Source: Mucor racemosus (Eukaryota > Mucoromycota > Mucoromycetes > Mucorales > Mucoraceae). From it: 64,000 nt of DNA. Below the pieces are notes generated by a model. It searched no databases. It was not told where the DNA came from and saw nothing but the letters and a program-made list of their open reading frames with translations. The DNA is taken from positions 930,001 through 994,000 of the forward strand of contig JAPEHQ010000020.1 in the NCBI GenBank assembly GCA_027405735.1, read 5' to 3'. Below are positions 33,602 to 45,170 of this stretch, piece by piece (positions within the stretch are counted from its first letter, which is position 1; each line of letters opens with the position of its first letter). The position numbers and the translations under genes are program-made.

Positions 33602-36194
33602 TAAAGGTAAAAAAAAAAAAAAATAAAAAAAAAGGGAAAGGAAAGGAGAGGAAGAAAGAAGGTAGGTTTTTGTATGAAAAGGGTTTTCACCTATAACTAA
33701 ATATTAAGAAGAGAATAAAGAAAAGAAAAAAAAAAGAAAAGAAATAATGAGCAATGATCTACAAACAATGATCAAGTATGATTATTTCGTTTTTTTTTCA
33801 AACACATAAAATGCAGGATAAGATTGCTCTTTTTAAAAAAGGGGCAGATTTATACTGTTTAAGGCGATTGTAACGTGCGCTCAAACACCATTTCTGGATA
33901 ACTTGGTACCACATAAATAAATTATAATATATAGCACTTGTTGTTTAGTTTTTTAAAAAAAGGTGCATTTTAATATGATAGTGTATAAAATACCTATTTA
34001 TTGACACATTGTCTATCCTACATGCAATGCATGAATGAATAATCATTATATCAACCCAATATTGGAGTGGCGGGGCATGCCAATACAGAGGCGGGATGTT
34101 AAATTAAATTGTCAGGGCTCATTATCTCATAAATGGAGGAGGTACCATCCACTGTTATTTGAACTCAAAAAACTCAAAAAGGGGGTAAATATTAAAAATA
34201 GATTTTTAAATTTGACATGTGTGGTATTCTTTCAACTCTTTTTCATTAACTAAAAATATACAAATTGACAAGAATGGACAATCTCATTGGTAAAAATGTA
34301 TAATTCTCATTTGGGCTGAAGTATTTTCTTTATTTATGTCTATCTTTCTCTCTTAATACGTCCATGTTGATTACACAAATCCGTAAAATAAGAACTTTAC
34401 ATTAATTAGTATATACTAATAGACATCATGTTCGTATTTCGTCGATTTAATAAAATCAATTTCTTACTCAACTCAATACAATATTGAAGTTTTCAAAAAC
34501 AAAAAAAAAAAAATATCAGCATGCACTAAATATGCTTTAGAAAATATGTGTAATGTTCTGTTTTATAAAGTTTTATGAATATTTTGTGTGATAATCCTTC
34601 AACGTAAAGGCATGGGCAAAGTTTTGTAATTAAAAGGCCGATATTTACATGTTTTTGGCAAAGCGTATTTACAGTAAGTTTCCACTTGATCAAAAACGAT
34701 TATCTAGGTTTACACTTCCAAAAACAAAAATGCTAGGTCAAACTAGATAAATGCAGAACAAATAAAATTTAATTTGAGGTAATATAGCTTCTAGAAATAC
34801 TTTTGAAACAATACTTTGATTTCTTTACTTTTAGAAATTATTAAATACGTTGATGACAGGCAACAGCATCACAAGTGTATAATATAGCACTGATAAACGG
34901 GAAAAACGAGTGCCTAATTACTGTCCACCATAAAACAATTCATGTGCCATGTTTTTTCCGTTTATTCGATATTCATTTTCACAAAAAGTTTTTCATGATA
35001 TGATTCGATTGCCATTTGTACATGTAATTGGTTAACCGGATATTTCATGTCTAACCGGAGTGGTTACCGTTATGTAAAAACATGAGCTCATGATGATTTG
35101 GGCTCCATGTACCCCCCAAAATTTGATCAGGTATTGGGTATCCCAAATAACAGTTGAATGCGATATCATTCTCCTTTGTTTTACATAACATGTACATCAT
35201 TGACAGCTGGATGTATAGTCATATAATAAAAAAGTGTCATTTAATGAGATCTGTCTGTCGTGTGCGTTTTGAATGAATTTTGTCTCCAGCATTATGCTTC
35301 AACCCTAGCCATTCTTTTTTTTTTTTTCGATAACAAAAAAAGTGATGCTTCATAATTGTTGACCCAGGTAAAAACTGATAATCACTAATTTTATGCTTCA
35401 CACGATTAACTGAAATTTTATAGGCATCGATAAAATACATATCAACAAATGTTGTGAATAAACATTGGCATGAATCCGAATTCTCAGAAACAAATTAGCT
35501 CATGTACAACATCAGCTCATTCCTTCAACATGATAAATGTTTGATGATTTCTGCCTTTACATGAATGATTTATCATTACAAATGTTTATATACAATACTA
35601 TTAAAATGCATAATGTGTTGTTCTGCCTCAAGCTTTGAAACCTGCTTTAAGATGTTTCCATTTCCCAAGCTGTCCCCATCAAGAACTAAAATCCGCGAGC
35701 AATCCCTAACGTCTCGATTTACAGCTGTAGCAACCGATGAGCTAGAGTACTAATCCCACACATGCAGCTGTTTCATGTAAATTAAGAGTGTCATCAGCAT
35801 AAACCATTCCTTTTTTATTTAATTAATTATTAGGAAATAAGCTTTCCCAAGGTATCGGAATGAGAGAGTTTTTTGTTTTTTTTAATGGTTAAGGGAATTA
35901 ATTCTCCTTGTTAGTAGTTCATTTGAAACCTTTTTAGTTGTACAGTAGTGTCATCAGAAACCTGTTTTACGCTTGTTCAAAAGAAGAACATCTAGTTTTT
36001 AATATATGAAAGAAGATCCCTCTGCACATGTCTCGAAAAAAAGGGAGAAACCTAGCTAATAGTTTTGAATTATAGCATACATTTACTCGAAAAAGACTAA
36101 ATAATGTTGTCGAGGTTAGAAATACAAGTTTTTATTAATATAAATGTATACATTTGGAGGGTATTTTGGTAATTTTGGTATATAAACAAGTAAA
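33602..36194. other. Intergenic, 2.6 kb
   Basis: Contains the purine-rich promoter strand of the Sel1 gene (33602-33800) and the 3' flank of the methyltransferase gene. The rest is AT-rich, with short ORFs that show no domain. No similarity to the repeat family noticed. Confidence 0.4.
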
Positions 36195-37805
36195 TTATTC
36201 AGTAAATCCATGAGTTAACTGAACAATATCAAAAGCATTTTCCATCAACAAGTCAGCTGCATCTGATCGAGAAGCATCAACACAATCTGATGTAGCAGGA
36301 GTCAATGAGGTCATAGATATATTAGTACATGGCGTTGATGTAGATCCGTCAATTGCCATCATTTTCATAATTGTAGGTGTTGAGGACACTAGTGAATCAT
36401 TATTGATGATTGTATCCATGACAACAAGAGGTTTTCTTCCCCAGCCCATATAGTAATTGAAATAGGAACGATAACTTTCACTTTCTTGAATAATTTCATT
36501 GATTTTTTCATCACATTCTCGAGATGATAAATCGTGAGCTTCCATAAAAAAGCCTTTATAGCTTCTTATGGCATCACAAATGCTATTCTCGATAGAAGTT
36601 GCTATTGGACCATCTATTCCGAAACCAACAGATACTTTTTTATGGTAAATATCTGTGAGTTCGCCTTGAGAAGCAAGTATTTCGCAAATATGAGGTGTCC
36701 AAGTGACATCTACAGAATTCAGTTGAGACATACGAAGAGCAAAATCAGAAAATGTCTTTTCTGTAACAGGACCTGGATGTTTAATTGTAGGATCAATGTC
36801 TCTGATTTCTACATAGCCACCAGGTTTCAATACTCGATTGATTTCAGCGAGAACAAACTAGAAGGTGACAAAATATTGTTAGTTTAAAGGTAGTAAACGC
36901 ATGAAAATGTAAATCTATTTACCTTGAGGTCAGATTTAGAGAAACAATTATATACTAATCTCATATGAATATAATCAAAATATTCATCAGGGTATGGAAA
37001 TCCGTCTGTATCAAGTAAATCATGTTGTTGAAATGTTGTATTTGGAGGCTTAATGCAATTTGGAAAAATGCAAGCAGCATCAATGCCATAAAACTGACTA
37101 TGAGGATAATCTGTAGCCATTTCAAGTACCCAGACACCTGACCCACAGGCAACATCAAGTACTCTTGTATGATTTATCCGATTATTTTTAATAGAAGATG
37201 CGGAAGACGATGATATGACAGATGGTGCTACAGAGGAATTATCTGTTGCTATTAAAGGTGTGATATTTGCTGAAACTCGTGCAACTGACATTGATCTAGA
37301 TAAAAGATCATGTACTGGAGCAGAAAAGTTGTCACCAAAGCAATGTTTAAGAACATAATGCTAAAATGTATAATTAGATGACATGTTATTTAGATGTTTC
37401 TATATATGTATTTACAGTATTTGTGAGTCTGTCTTGCTCTTTTTCATCGGTTGGCAGACAGTATTTTGTTGTTGATACAGACAGATTACTTGACGAATGA
37501 AGTAGTGTACTGTCAAAGCAATCTGCAGGAGCTGAAAATGATCTTCTAGGTGTCGTTCTGTTATATGATTGCGATGTAACATCCAACGTCGATGTCGATC
37601 TATCTAATACTTTATTGCCGCAATCTTTGACATCTCCTTTAATTGACGGAGGTCTAGATGTAGTTTTTGATGAGCTTCTGCTTAGGCCAGGTGTTGGCAA
37701 TGTCGATGTTGATATTGCAGGTACAGTTACTGATTTTGTTGATTCTAAAGTTGCATGTCTAGTGATCCTGCTTTTATGATTTAAGCTTGAATGTCTGTTC
37801 CCCAT
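36195..37805 (-). CDS. SAM-dependent methyltransferase (class I)
   Basis: Exons (minus) 37805-37416, 37360-36923 and 36857-36195 join in frame to 496 aa. A Ser/Thr-rich, probably disordered N-terminus (about 130 residues) is followed by a fungal methyltransferase core: DRLTNTHYVLKHCFGDNF, motif I VLDVACGSGVWVLEMA (about residues 196-212), FYGIDAA, then FPYPDEYFDYIHMR and LKPGGYVEIRDID. These bind S-adenosylmethionine and build the Rossmann fold. The substrate is unknown; related fungal genes are numerous and mostly uncharacterised. MGNRHSS at the start could suggest N-myristoylation (Gly2), which would tether it to membranes; that is a hint only. Confidence 0.9.
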
Positions 37806-38415
37806 TTTTAAAGGTACATGAATAGCAGTAATGAAAAATAAATGAAAAAAAAAAAAGAAAAAAAAAGAGAAGAAGAAAGAATAAAATACAGGAGAAAATC
37901 CTTCTTTCTATTCATAAAAAAATTCGAAACATAGCACCCCCCCCCTCTTTGTCTATTTCATCTGCTTTTCCTTTAATCTTGTCCTCCCTTCCCCCCAGTT
38001 TCCCTCATTGTCCTGGTCCTTTTTTTCTCTTTGACAGATTTCTAAAAGGCGAAGTTTCATGACTGAGAGAAGTTTAGTGAAAGACGGACATGTCTTTTTT
38101 TGAAATTTGGCCAATCCCTTTTTTGTCATTACCCGTTAAAAAAAACCTATTTTTGTTTGCTTTGTATTCAATAGGGTATCTGGAACCCAGATCTTTTGGT
38201 TTTCTTGTTGTAAAACGATCATCCGTCGTCTCCTCTTGAAAAAGATGTTCTGATATAAACATGTTGTATCTAAGAAGATGTAGTTGATGTAATGGTAAAA
38301 AAGTAAAAGCTGATTTATATCATGAGCTTAGTAGTTTGTATAAAGAACATTCTACTAGAATTTAAAATTTAACCTTTTCTCAGATATAGCATGGTAGTAG
38401 ATGAAATCTTGAAAC

Positions 38416-38416
<1 letters not shown>

Positions 38417-38454
<38 letters not shown>
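38417..38454. repeat. A38 homopolymer tract
   Basis: Uninterrupted A run. It could be a microsatellite or the tail of an old retroposed copy; no element body was recognised upstream. Confidence 0.8.
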
Positions 38455-38456
<2 letters not shown>

Positions 38457-39107
38457 AAGATTGCACACTGTGATATGTAAATGTAAATTATGGTTATCGA
38501 CCCAATGTTTTTTTTATTATTATATGACAAAGCTTGATTGAATGTCTGAATTGAAGAATATGCAGAGAATCTTTGGAAATAGTAAATGATATTGAATATT
38601 TCTATCAAATTGACTACATTTCTTGCTTGGTATTATATCAAGCCTAATAGCATATTTTCCATAAAAAGCATCCAAGCTATTCTGTAATAAATCAACGTGC
38701 GCAACTCTTTTTCTCTTTTTAGAGAATTTAAAGAAATAGCACGATATTTTTTCATGATTATATAGATTTGTAGGACGTTTTCCGATTGTGTTCCTTGAAG
38801 TGAACGGAGGTAATTTATCTAAATAAAGCAGACCATGTTTTTCTGTATCTAGATTGCATGCACAATTTTTTTTTTTTTGTGGTATTCTTCGTTCTAGAAG
38901 ATTCAGCATGCATTAGTAATTTAGTATCAATGGACTGTCACAATAGTAGTTAATATGTTCAACGGTAAATGTTAAAGCAAGTAGTGGTTGAGCGCGGAGA
39001 GGAGCCACTTTTTCAATGTATAAATCAACATATTGCTGGTCTGAACAATGAAAATCTAGACCTTTTTTTCCAAGAATGAAAATCCAAAGGATTTATCAAT
39101 AAATCAT

Positions 39108-39112
<5 letters not shown>

Positions 39113-39142
<30 letters not shown>
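39113..39142. repeat. (AC)15 microsatellite
   Basis: Perfect dinucleotide repeat in intergenic DNA. Confidence 0.95.
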
Positions 39143-39145
<3 letters not shown>

Positions 39146-41365
39146 TTCAAATGCATCAAAAATTTTGAAACAAAACTTGAACAATAAACCGTTGTTCTAT
39201 AATGTGTTGCATTGCATGTGTTGTATATATCAGATATAAAATAAACTTCAAGACCGTTAAAGTAACGAAAAATAGCTTGGAAGGGTAACACATAGAGATT
39301 TTCAATGATTTACTAGAAAGCAAATAATCAGGGGGAACCGATACAGAATAAACAGGGACGTCGTACGACAAAATGTAATATAATCCTGCATAAGCGCTGT
39401 GCGTCTTTTCGTATATAATTCTCAATTTTGTTCGATTTAGAATTTACCAATATTGAATTTGAATTTTGTTGTAAAAAAAAAAAACACATGTAAAAGATGT
39501 GTATTTGTCTATCAGTCATTCATTACAAATTGCTGTTGCGTAATAAAGGTTAAACTAGCGATCAAAGACATTGCGATATTGTTGTGATGTTTCTCATTAG
39601 TAACAGATCAAATCCGTTGTTTGCAATTTTACATCATAGCTATATGCTGTAGATCAATAAAATATAAAACGGAAAAAAAATGTAATTGGCTATGATTCAT
39701 CATATTTGCTTTAATTGATAACACCAATATGCCAAGATACATCCCAAGAAACAACATTAAAACCCTGCGACATGCCTAGAGATCTAAAGATTGTGCCAAG
39801 AATAGCCCTTGACTACTGCGTATTTTACTGCATTATCTTTATAACAGCCCTTTTAATTTGCATTGTGTTAGTTAATTAGTAACCCATGAATAAGCCTGAA
39901 TCATAGGTTAGATATTGCCCGAGCGCGAACTTGCACACCCAGTTTTAGGAATCCTTCGTTTTTTTTTAAGCAAACGTACGACGGAATAGTAGATGTTTCA
40001 CAAGCATGCCCAAAATTGGGTTCCTTATTTTGAGGTGTTGCTTTGCATTATACTATAAAACTTACAATTCCTGCCTATTTTTTTCCTGTATTTTTTATAG
40101 TTGAAAAAAGCATATAGATGAATTGTTTAGAAAATATCAAATTTTCTTTCAAATATGGCAGTATGAAGATGTGGTTCTAATTCTGTAAAAACCAGCACAA
40201 GACGTTTGAAAGATTTATTCTGTCTGAATACTCATGATTTAAAAATATTGTTTTTATAATTTTATTGCCTATTGTCTCTAATATACAAAGATATTTTTTT
40301 TCTATCCAAAACTTGAAAATTGCTCAATTTATATCTTTGAAAGTGGCAGGGCGTCATAAAAAAGCAATCCAAAGGCTTTGGTGTCTGTCCGAATTTTTCC
40401 GTTCACGCGACGTTCAAATGTTTTAAGCTGTGAGGACCAAATTTAGATAAAAAAAAACTGGTTATTCTGATCTGGGGCAAGAAAGCTCATACAAACATGC
40501 CAAGTTTATCTAAGTGTTAATTATGGCACTCAATTTTGGCTATCTAGCAATGCTGTTTTCAATAAAATTTCTCTGCGAATTAATTTTGAAAATCCATTTA
40601 AACTAAGATTTTGGGATGGCACATGAGGTCAAAAAATCAGGGTATAACTTTTCATCCGCATTACTCTGTCAAAAATGAGCATTTTTTTCCAAACTAAAAT
40701 GGAAATTATAGATCTAAATCGTCTCATTTTTCTTTGTTAAAGCTACAACTTACTTTATTCATAAATTAACGGTGATATATCTAATATAGACATTTTTAAG
40801 TGCTTAATGGATATTAAATCCTGAGAACCACGTTTATCTGCTTTAGTTTCTAATATAAATATGTTTCCAACAATAATATATGACTTTACTTAAGCTTTGA
40901 TTAAAGGCTCTCTTAATAAAATATGTAGCTATCCTCAGTTTTCTGCAAATTTCAAAATATTTCAAACATCTATATCTGTACAGTGAAGCTACTTATAATG
41001 ATGAGACTACCACCATCGTAATCACAGAAATAATTTATATTAGACGCATGATTTATCCAAAAATTAATGGCAACTTTTTGAAAAAAAATTGTAAATCTAA
41101 TTTTTGGAGAAAAAAAAAGTAAATTAACTTCTGGAGAGTAACTTTTGTCGGAGCCCGAACGTTTTTTCTTAGCTTTTGTGCGTACTCGGTAGTATTGTAA
41201 TGAAAATTAGCTCTATGAAAGGCCAAGTGAGTCTAGTACATGCACAAATATTTAACATAAATCAATCAAGAACTCTGTATGCATTATATATAACGGTTTA
41301 TTTAACTATTATTCCATATTTAGTATAAAAAAAACTTGTAATAGTCGGTTACATGAAAGCAAATA

Positions 41366-43001
41366 TTACAGCATCTCTTCTTCTGCTTCTTCGGCTATAA
41401 CATTGGAAACCACAGTAGATAGTGAAGATGGGGCTCTACGCTTTTTAGCATTTGATTTCAGCATTTCCCATCTTTCCTTGTATCTATTTACCAGCACGTT
41501 TTGTTTCTCATTTTGTAATCTTAATTGTTTATTTTCTTCTTCCAAGTCTCTTAAACGAGATGCTATAATTTTTGTTAGTGAGTTAGTTTCATTTTCCTTT
41601 CTCCTCCAACAATACATACCTAAATCTGCACCATTGCCGCCTGCTGCTAATGGTGAATATCGAGACCCATGAAGCATAGCTGGCCCTCCTCCTATCAGAG
41701 AAGAAGAAGATCGCATAGAAGATTCATGATGTGATTGCATAATTCTTTTAGCTTGCTTATGAACATCGTCTCTAAATTGTAATACACTACTCTTCAACAT
41801 GTCATTTTCTTCTGCAGACTATTTGAATAATATATGAATCAGTTGAATGTACGTAAAATCAGATACCGTTGCTACTGGTGATGATAAAAACCTACCATTT
41901 GTAGTAGCTTTAATTTTTTCTGTAGATGTGCTAACTGAACTCGTAATCTTTCATTTTCTAGCTTGAGATCATCAGTAGAAGTATTTACAGCGGCTGTACT
42001 ATTGATAGATAAAGAATCTAATTGTTTTTGAAGCTTATTTACCAAGGTTTCATCTTTTGGATCTGTAACAATAAAATAGGAATCCATCATCAATGCATTA
42101 TTATTATGCGAATGTTGTAAAGTAGTTGATTTTTCTTCAATTTCAATTTCTGCTTCTGGTATAGGATTATCATTTTCATTTAAAGGTGCTGATGTGAATG
42201 CAACTGCAGGATTGCATACTTTATCTACAAGTTTGTTGACAGATTCAAAGAATTTGAGAAAATCTAAATCTTGATTTTCCTTTTTTTTTTTTTTTTTTAG
42301 TAAATGTTTAAATATACATACAAATTGAAAACTTACAATGTTCGGTAATAAGGTATATGATTCACCAATATCCTCACTATCTATTGTTGATGAATGTATG
42401 CCAGCCAATCTCGATATAATGCTACCATTACCACTGTTATTACTAGTGTTGCTATTGTACTCTTGTGATTGATGGTAATGTTGATGATGCTGATGCTGTT
42501 GTTGTTGTGATGATGATAATGCATTACGAAGCCCTCCTCTACTTCCTACCATTTGATGCATTCGATTTTTTGCTGCCGCTTTTATCAATCTTTGTGCTTT
42601 TCGATTTAGTTCATTTGCTTTCTTTTCATGATTGGATGATAGCAATTTTAGTGTTCGTATAGCCTAATTCATATATGCGTAAATTTTGTTGTTTTTGTTT
42701 GATAAAAGAAGTAAAAAAATCACCTCGTTATCTATTGAATCATGAATAGCAATTTTAAACTGTTCTATAGAATACATTTATTATAAATATATAATTTCAA
42801 AATGTAAAACGTCAAGGAGATGGATCTAACCTGCTGCTTTCGAATGTGCTTCTGCTGCTTTTAACCAATTCTCATTGTCTTCAAAATTTTCGGCTTCAAC
42901 GACGAATCTATGTCCCTATGTTTAATAGAATAAAATCGAGATTGTTGTATGGTTTATTGAATTTTTTCACTTACTGCGTTAATTGGCGCTTCTGAATCCA
43001 T
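41366..43001 (-). CDS. MIT-domain/coiled-coil protein, possibly Atg38/NRBF2-like
   Basis: Exons (minus) 43001-42975, 42915-42831, 42764-42724, 42663-42337, 42279-41896 and 41818-41366 join in frame to 438 aa. The N-terminus (about residues 10-85) is a three-helix MIT-like region (FEDNENWLKAAEAHSKAAEQ to ELNRKAQRLIKAA). A His/Gln/Asn-rich insert and the segment ESYTLLPN follow. Two coiled coils are visible (DLKLENERLRVQLAHLQKKL at about 265-285 and LEEENKQLRLQNEKQN near 390). This plan matches Atg38/NRBF2, which dimerises and bridges the autophagy PI3-kinase complex; the match is by architecture only. The fifth intron acceptor sits in an A-rich run, which is unusual. TATATATA at 43042-43049, about 40 bp upstream, may be its TATA box. 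Confidence 0.75.
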
Positions 43002-43484
43002 TTACTTGAAGTATTATTTTATAAAAACAAGTGAGAAAAACTATATATAATTAAAAGAGGATACATAAAAAAAAAAAAAACAGAATGCATTATCCTGGTG
43101 TAAAACGGCTCTTTAAAAAAAAGGTGTTCGGTGGCTATGCTTCTTTGAGAACGATCATGTTCCTTCCATCATGATATTATGGTGTCAATAGTAATTTACT
43201 GCGACGAGTGGCTATAAACAAGTTTTGAATCTGTGTAGATACATTCATAAAGAATATGATGATGTGGTTTAGCTTGCTATTGCACTGAAAAGACTACAAA
43301 AGAGTTTTTATGTACCAAAAAAAAAAAAAGAAAAAATTACAAATGAGCAAGATAATACCAATAGAAAGATTGGCTTCTACTAATCATTACTTATTATTAT
43401 TATACACTATAGTAAAATTCATCTTACTAAACCATTGAAAGTCGTCTATAAACGTGCACTATGAAATCATCCTCTTTTTATTAT
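43002..43484. other. Intergenic between MIT gene and CSN1
   Basis: About 480 bp containing the MIT-gene promoter and the CSN1 3' flank; two short A tracts (43068-43080, 43318-43329). Nothing else seen. Confidence 0.45.
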
Positions 43485-44917
43485 TTATTTTACAATCATT
43501 TGAGCCTTCAACAAGTTTAATCTTAATAAAAGTGCTTTTGATGATTTCTCGAAATCATCACCTGCTAAAAGAGAACGTTCAATTGCCTCATTGCGTTTTT
43601 CTTGTTTCTTGGTGCATAAAATCTATTTTGTAGATTTGAGTGAGCGAGTCAATGGCTAATAATAAAAATATGAATTTTACCTTTTTATGACTATCGATGC
43701 GTGCTGAAATTTTGTTCTTTCTGATCAAAGTTACTAAATCATCCTCTAATACATTTGCATTTATATTGAATGCCTGAGCCATTTTTGTCATATCAATTAT
43801 AGAATAAGGTATACAATATTGAACCATTGCCTTTTCACGCACAAGAAGTAAAAGATTGTCTAAATGTGGTTCCAAATACATGTCTAATTTCAATATGTGT
43901 CTGTATTTCTCCAATAACTCAAAGCAAATAGCGTATTTTGATTTATAAAAGGATTCAATCAATTCCAATAATGTTGGTTCCAATACTAAAAAGTTTTTGA
44001 AATTAGTATTATTGAGAATTTGTGTTTGTAATTGACGTCGATCGTAAAACACTAAAGCGCATAATCCACCATAAATGGCCACATCGTTAGCCGACATGAT
44101 GTCATTAAATGTACTGACTGAATCAAAGGATACTTCCAAAAGCGCTGATGCAACCGAGCGATATCGGTTAGGGTATTCTGATCTGCCTAATAATGACAAT
44201 GCTTGACAGCATTTTAATTTACTTATAGTGTTGATTTTATCAGGAATATTTGGTGTAGATTCTGCTCGAGAAATGTATGTTTGAACTACATGAGAAAAGT
44301 TACAATCATCTAAATAAACCTATGTTGTATCAGTAAATTGGTATAATAAAATTAATCATATATAAATATATTTTACCTTGATTGTATTAAAACACATATC
44401 CAATACATTTTGACTAGTCATGCAATAATCTCTTGTACGAACATAATTCTTCATGGCAGATGGAAGGTCACCTTTCTTGTAAAAATAATCACCTAATTTG
44501 ATATGACACATTCGGATTTCCTCCTTTACAAGGTTTGCTTTTGCTGCTTTCAATTCACTTTCAAGAGCATCTGATAATGATTTATTTTCTCGCTGAACTT
44601 GATTAACCCAATCTTGATCAATAGGCACTGCTGGTTGTCCTTTACTACGTAAAACCTCGTTCAAGCATTCAACTGCATGTGTATATTTAGCTGTATTTCG
44701 TGTATTTTGTTGAATGTCTTGAATGGCTGTCTTGTATGCTTCAATTGCAAGACCTTCACAATGTTTAGCGATGTATAAACTTCTGCTGATGCGAGAATAT
44801 CCTAGAGCTCGTGTGAATATACTTGATATATTATTATTGCACATACATACCTTCGTAATTATTTATATAGGTTTCAAAATCAAAGCCTTCGGGTACATCT
44901 ACGCGTGTTTCCTCCAT
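43485..44917 (-). CDS. CSN1: COP9 signalosome complex subunit 1
   Basis: Exons (minus) 44917-44851, 44801-44377, 44319-43681 and 43622-43485 join in frame to 422 aa, close to the family length (about 430-500). The N-terminus FDFETYINNYEGYSRISRSL matches the subunit 1 start; TPR-like helices follow (IRMCHIKLGDYFYKKGDLPS), then a PCI domain (PYSIIDMTKMAQAFNINANV with ARIDSHKK) and the C-terminal helix SSKALLLRLNLL. CSN1 is a structural subunit of the nuclear complex that removes NEDD8 from cullins and so sets SCF activity. An upstream in-frame ATG at 45019 would add 34 residues without family resemblance; I prefer 44917. The last exon was chosen over a shorter alternative because it restores the conserved tail. 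Confidence 0.9.
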
Positions 44918-45170
44918 AATATCTAAATATCTTCTCCTTTTATTGTTGCACTGATGGGAAAAATGATTAAAGATATTGTGTTGCGTTGTCTGGCCTTTCA
45001 AAAAAGGATTGAAATTCATTCAATCACTATTTCCTATAAGCACACCTGTATCACTGATGAAGATCAATGTATTGAACCTACCCTCCTTAATAACACAATC
45101 GTGGCAAATTGAATATAAAAAGAGTGAATGAAAATAAGCAAATTCGATTTGTTAGGTATTTAGTGTCATA
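44918..45170. promoter_or_regulatory. Divergent promoter between CSN1 and the 941-aa membrane protein
   Basis: A 253-bp space serves both genes. TATAAAA at 45114-45120 lies 51 bp before the membrane-protein ATG; no TATA box is evident on the CSN1 side. Confidence 0.45.

Larger units (their letters stand above)
37806..41365. other. Intergenic, 3.6 kb
   Basis: Near the methyltransferase start are a purine-rich tract, a C9 run at 37937 and CT-rich sequence, typical of a fungal promoter. Further right are a 38-base A tract, an (AC)15 microsatellite (both listed) and AT-rich sequence. A 129-codon minus-strand frame (38520-38909) is open but shows no domain. I see no supported gene. Confidence 0.4.

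Noticed and set aside
38520..38909. 129-codon minus-strand ORF
   Set aside because: No domain, unusual composition, no splice or promoter context; kept only as an intergenic note.
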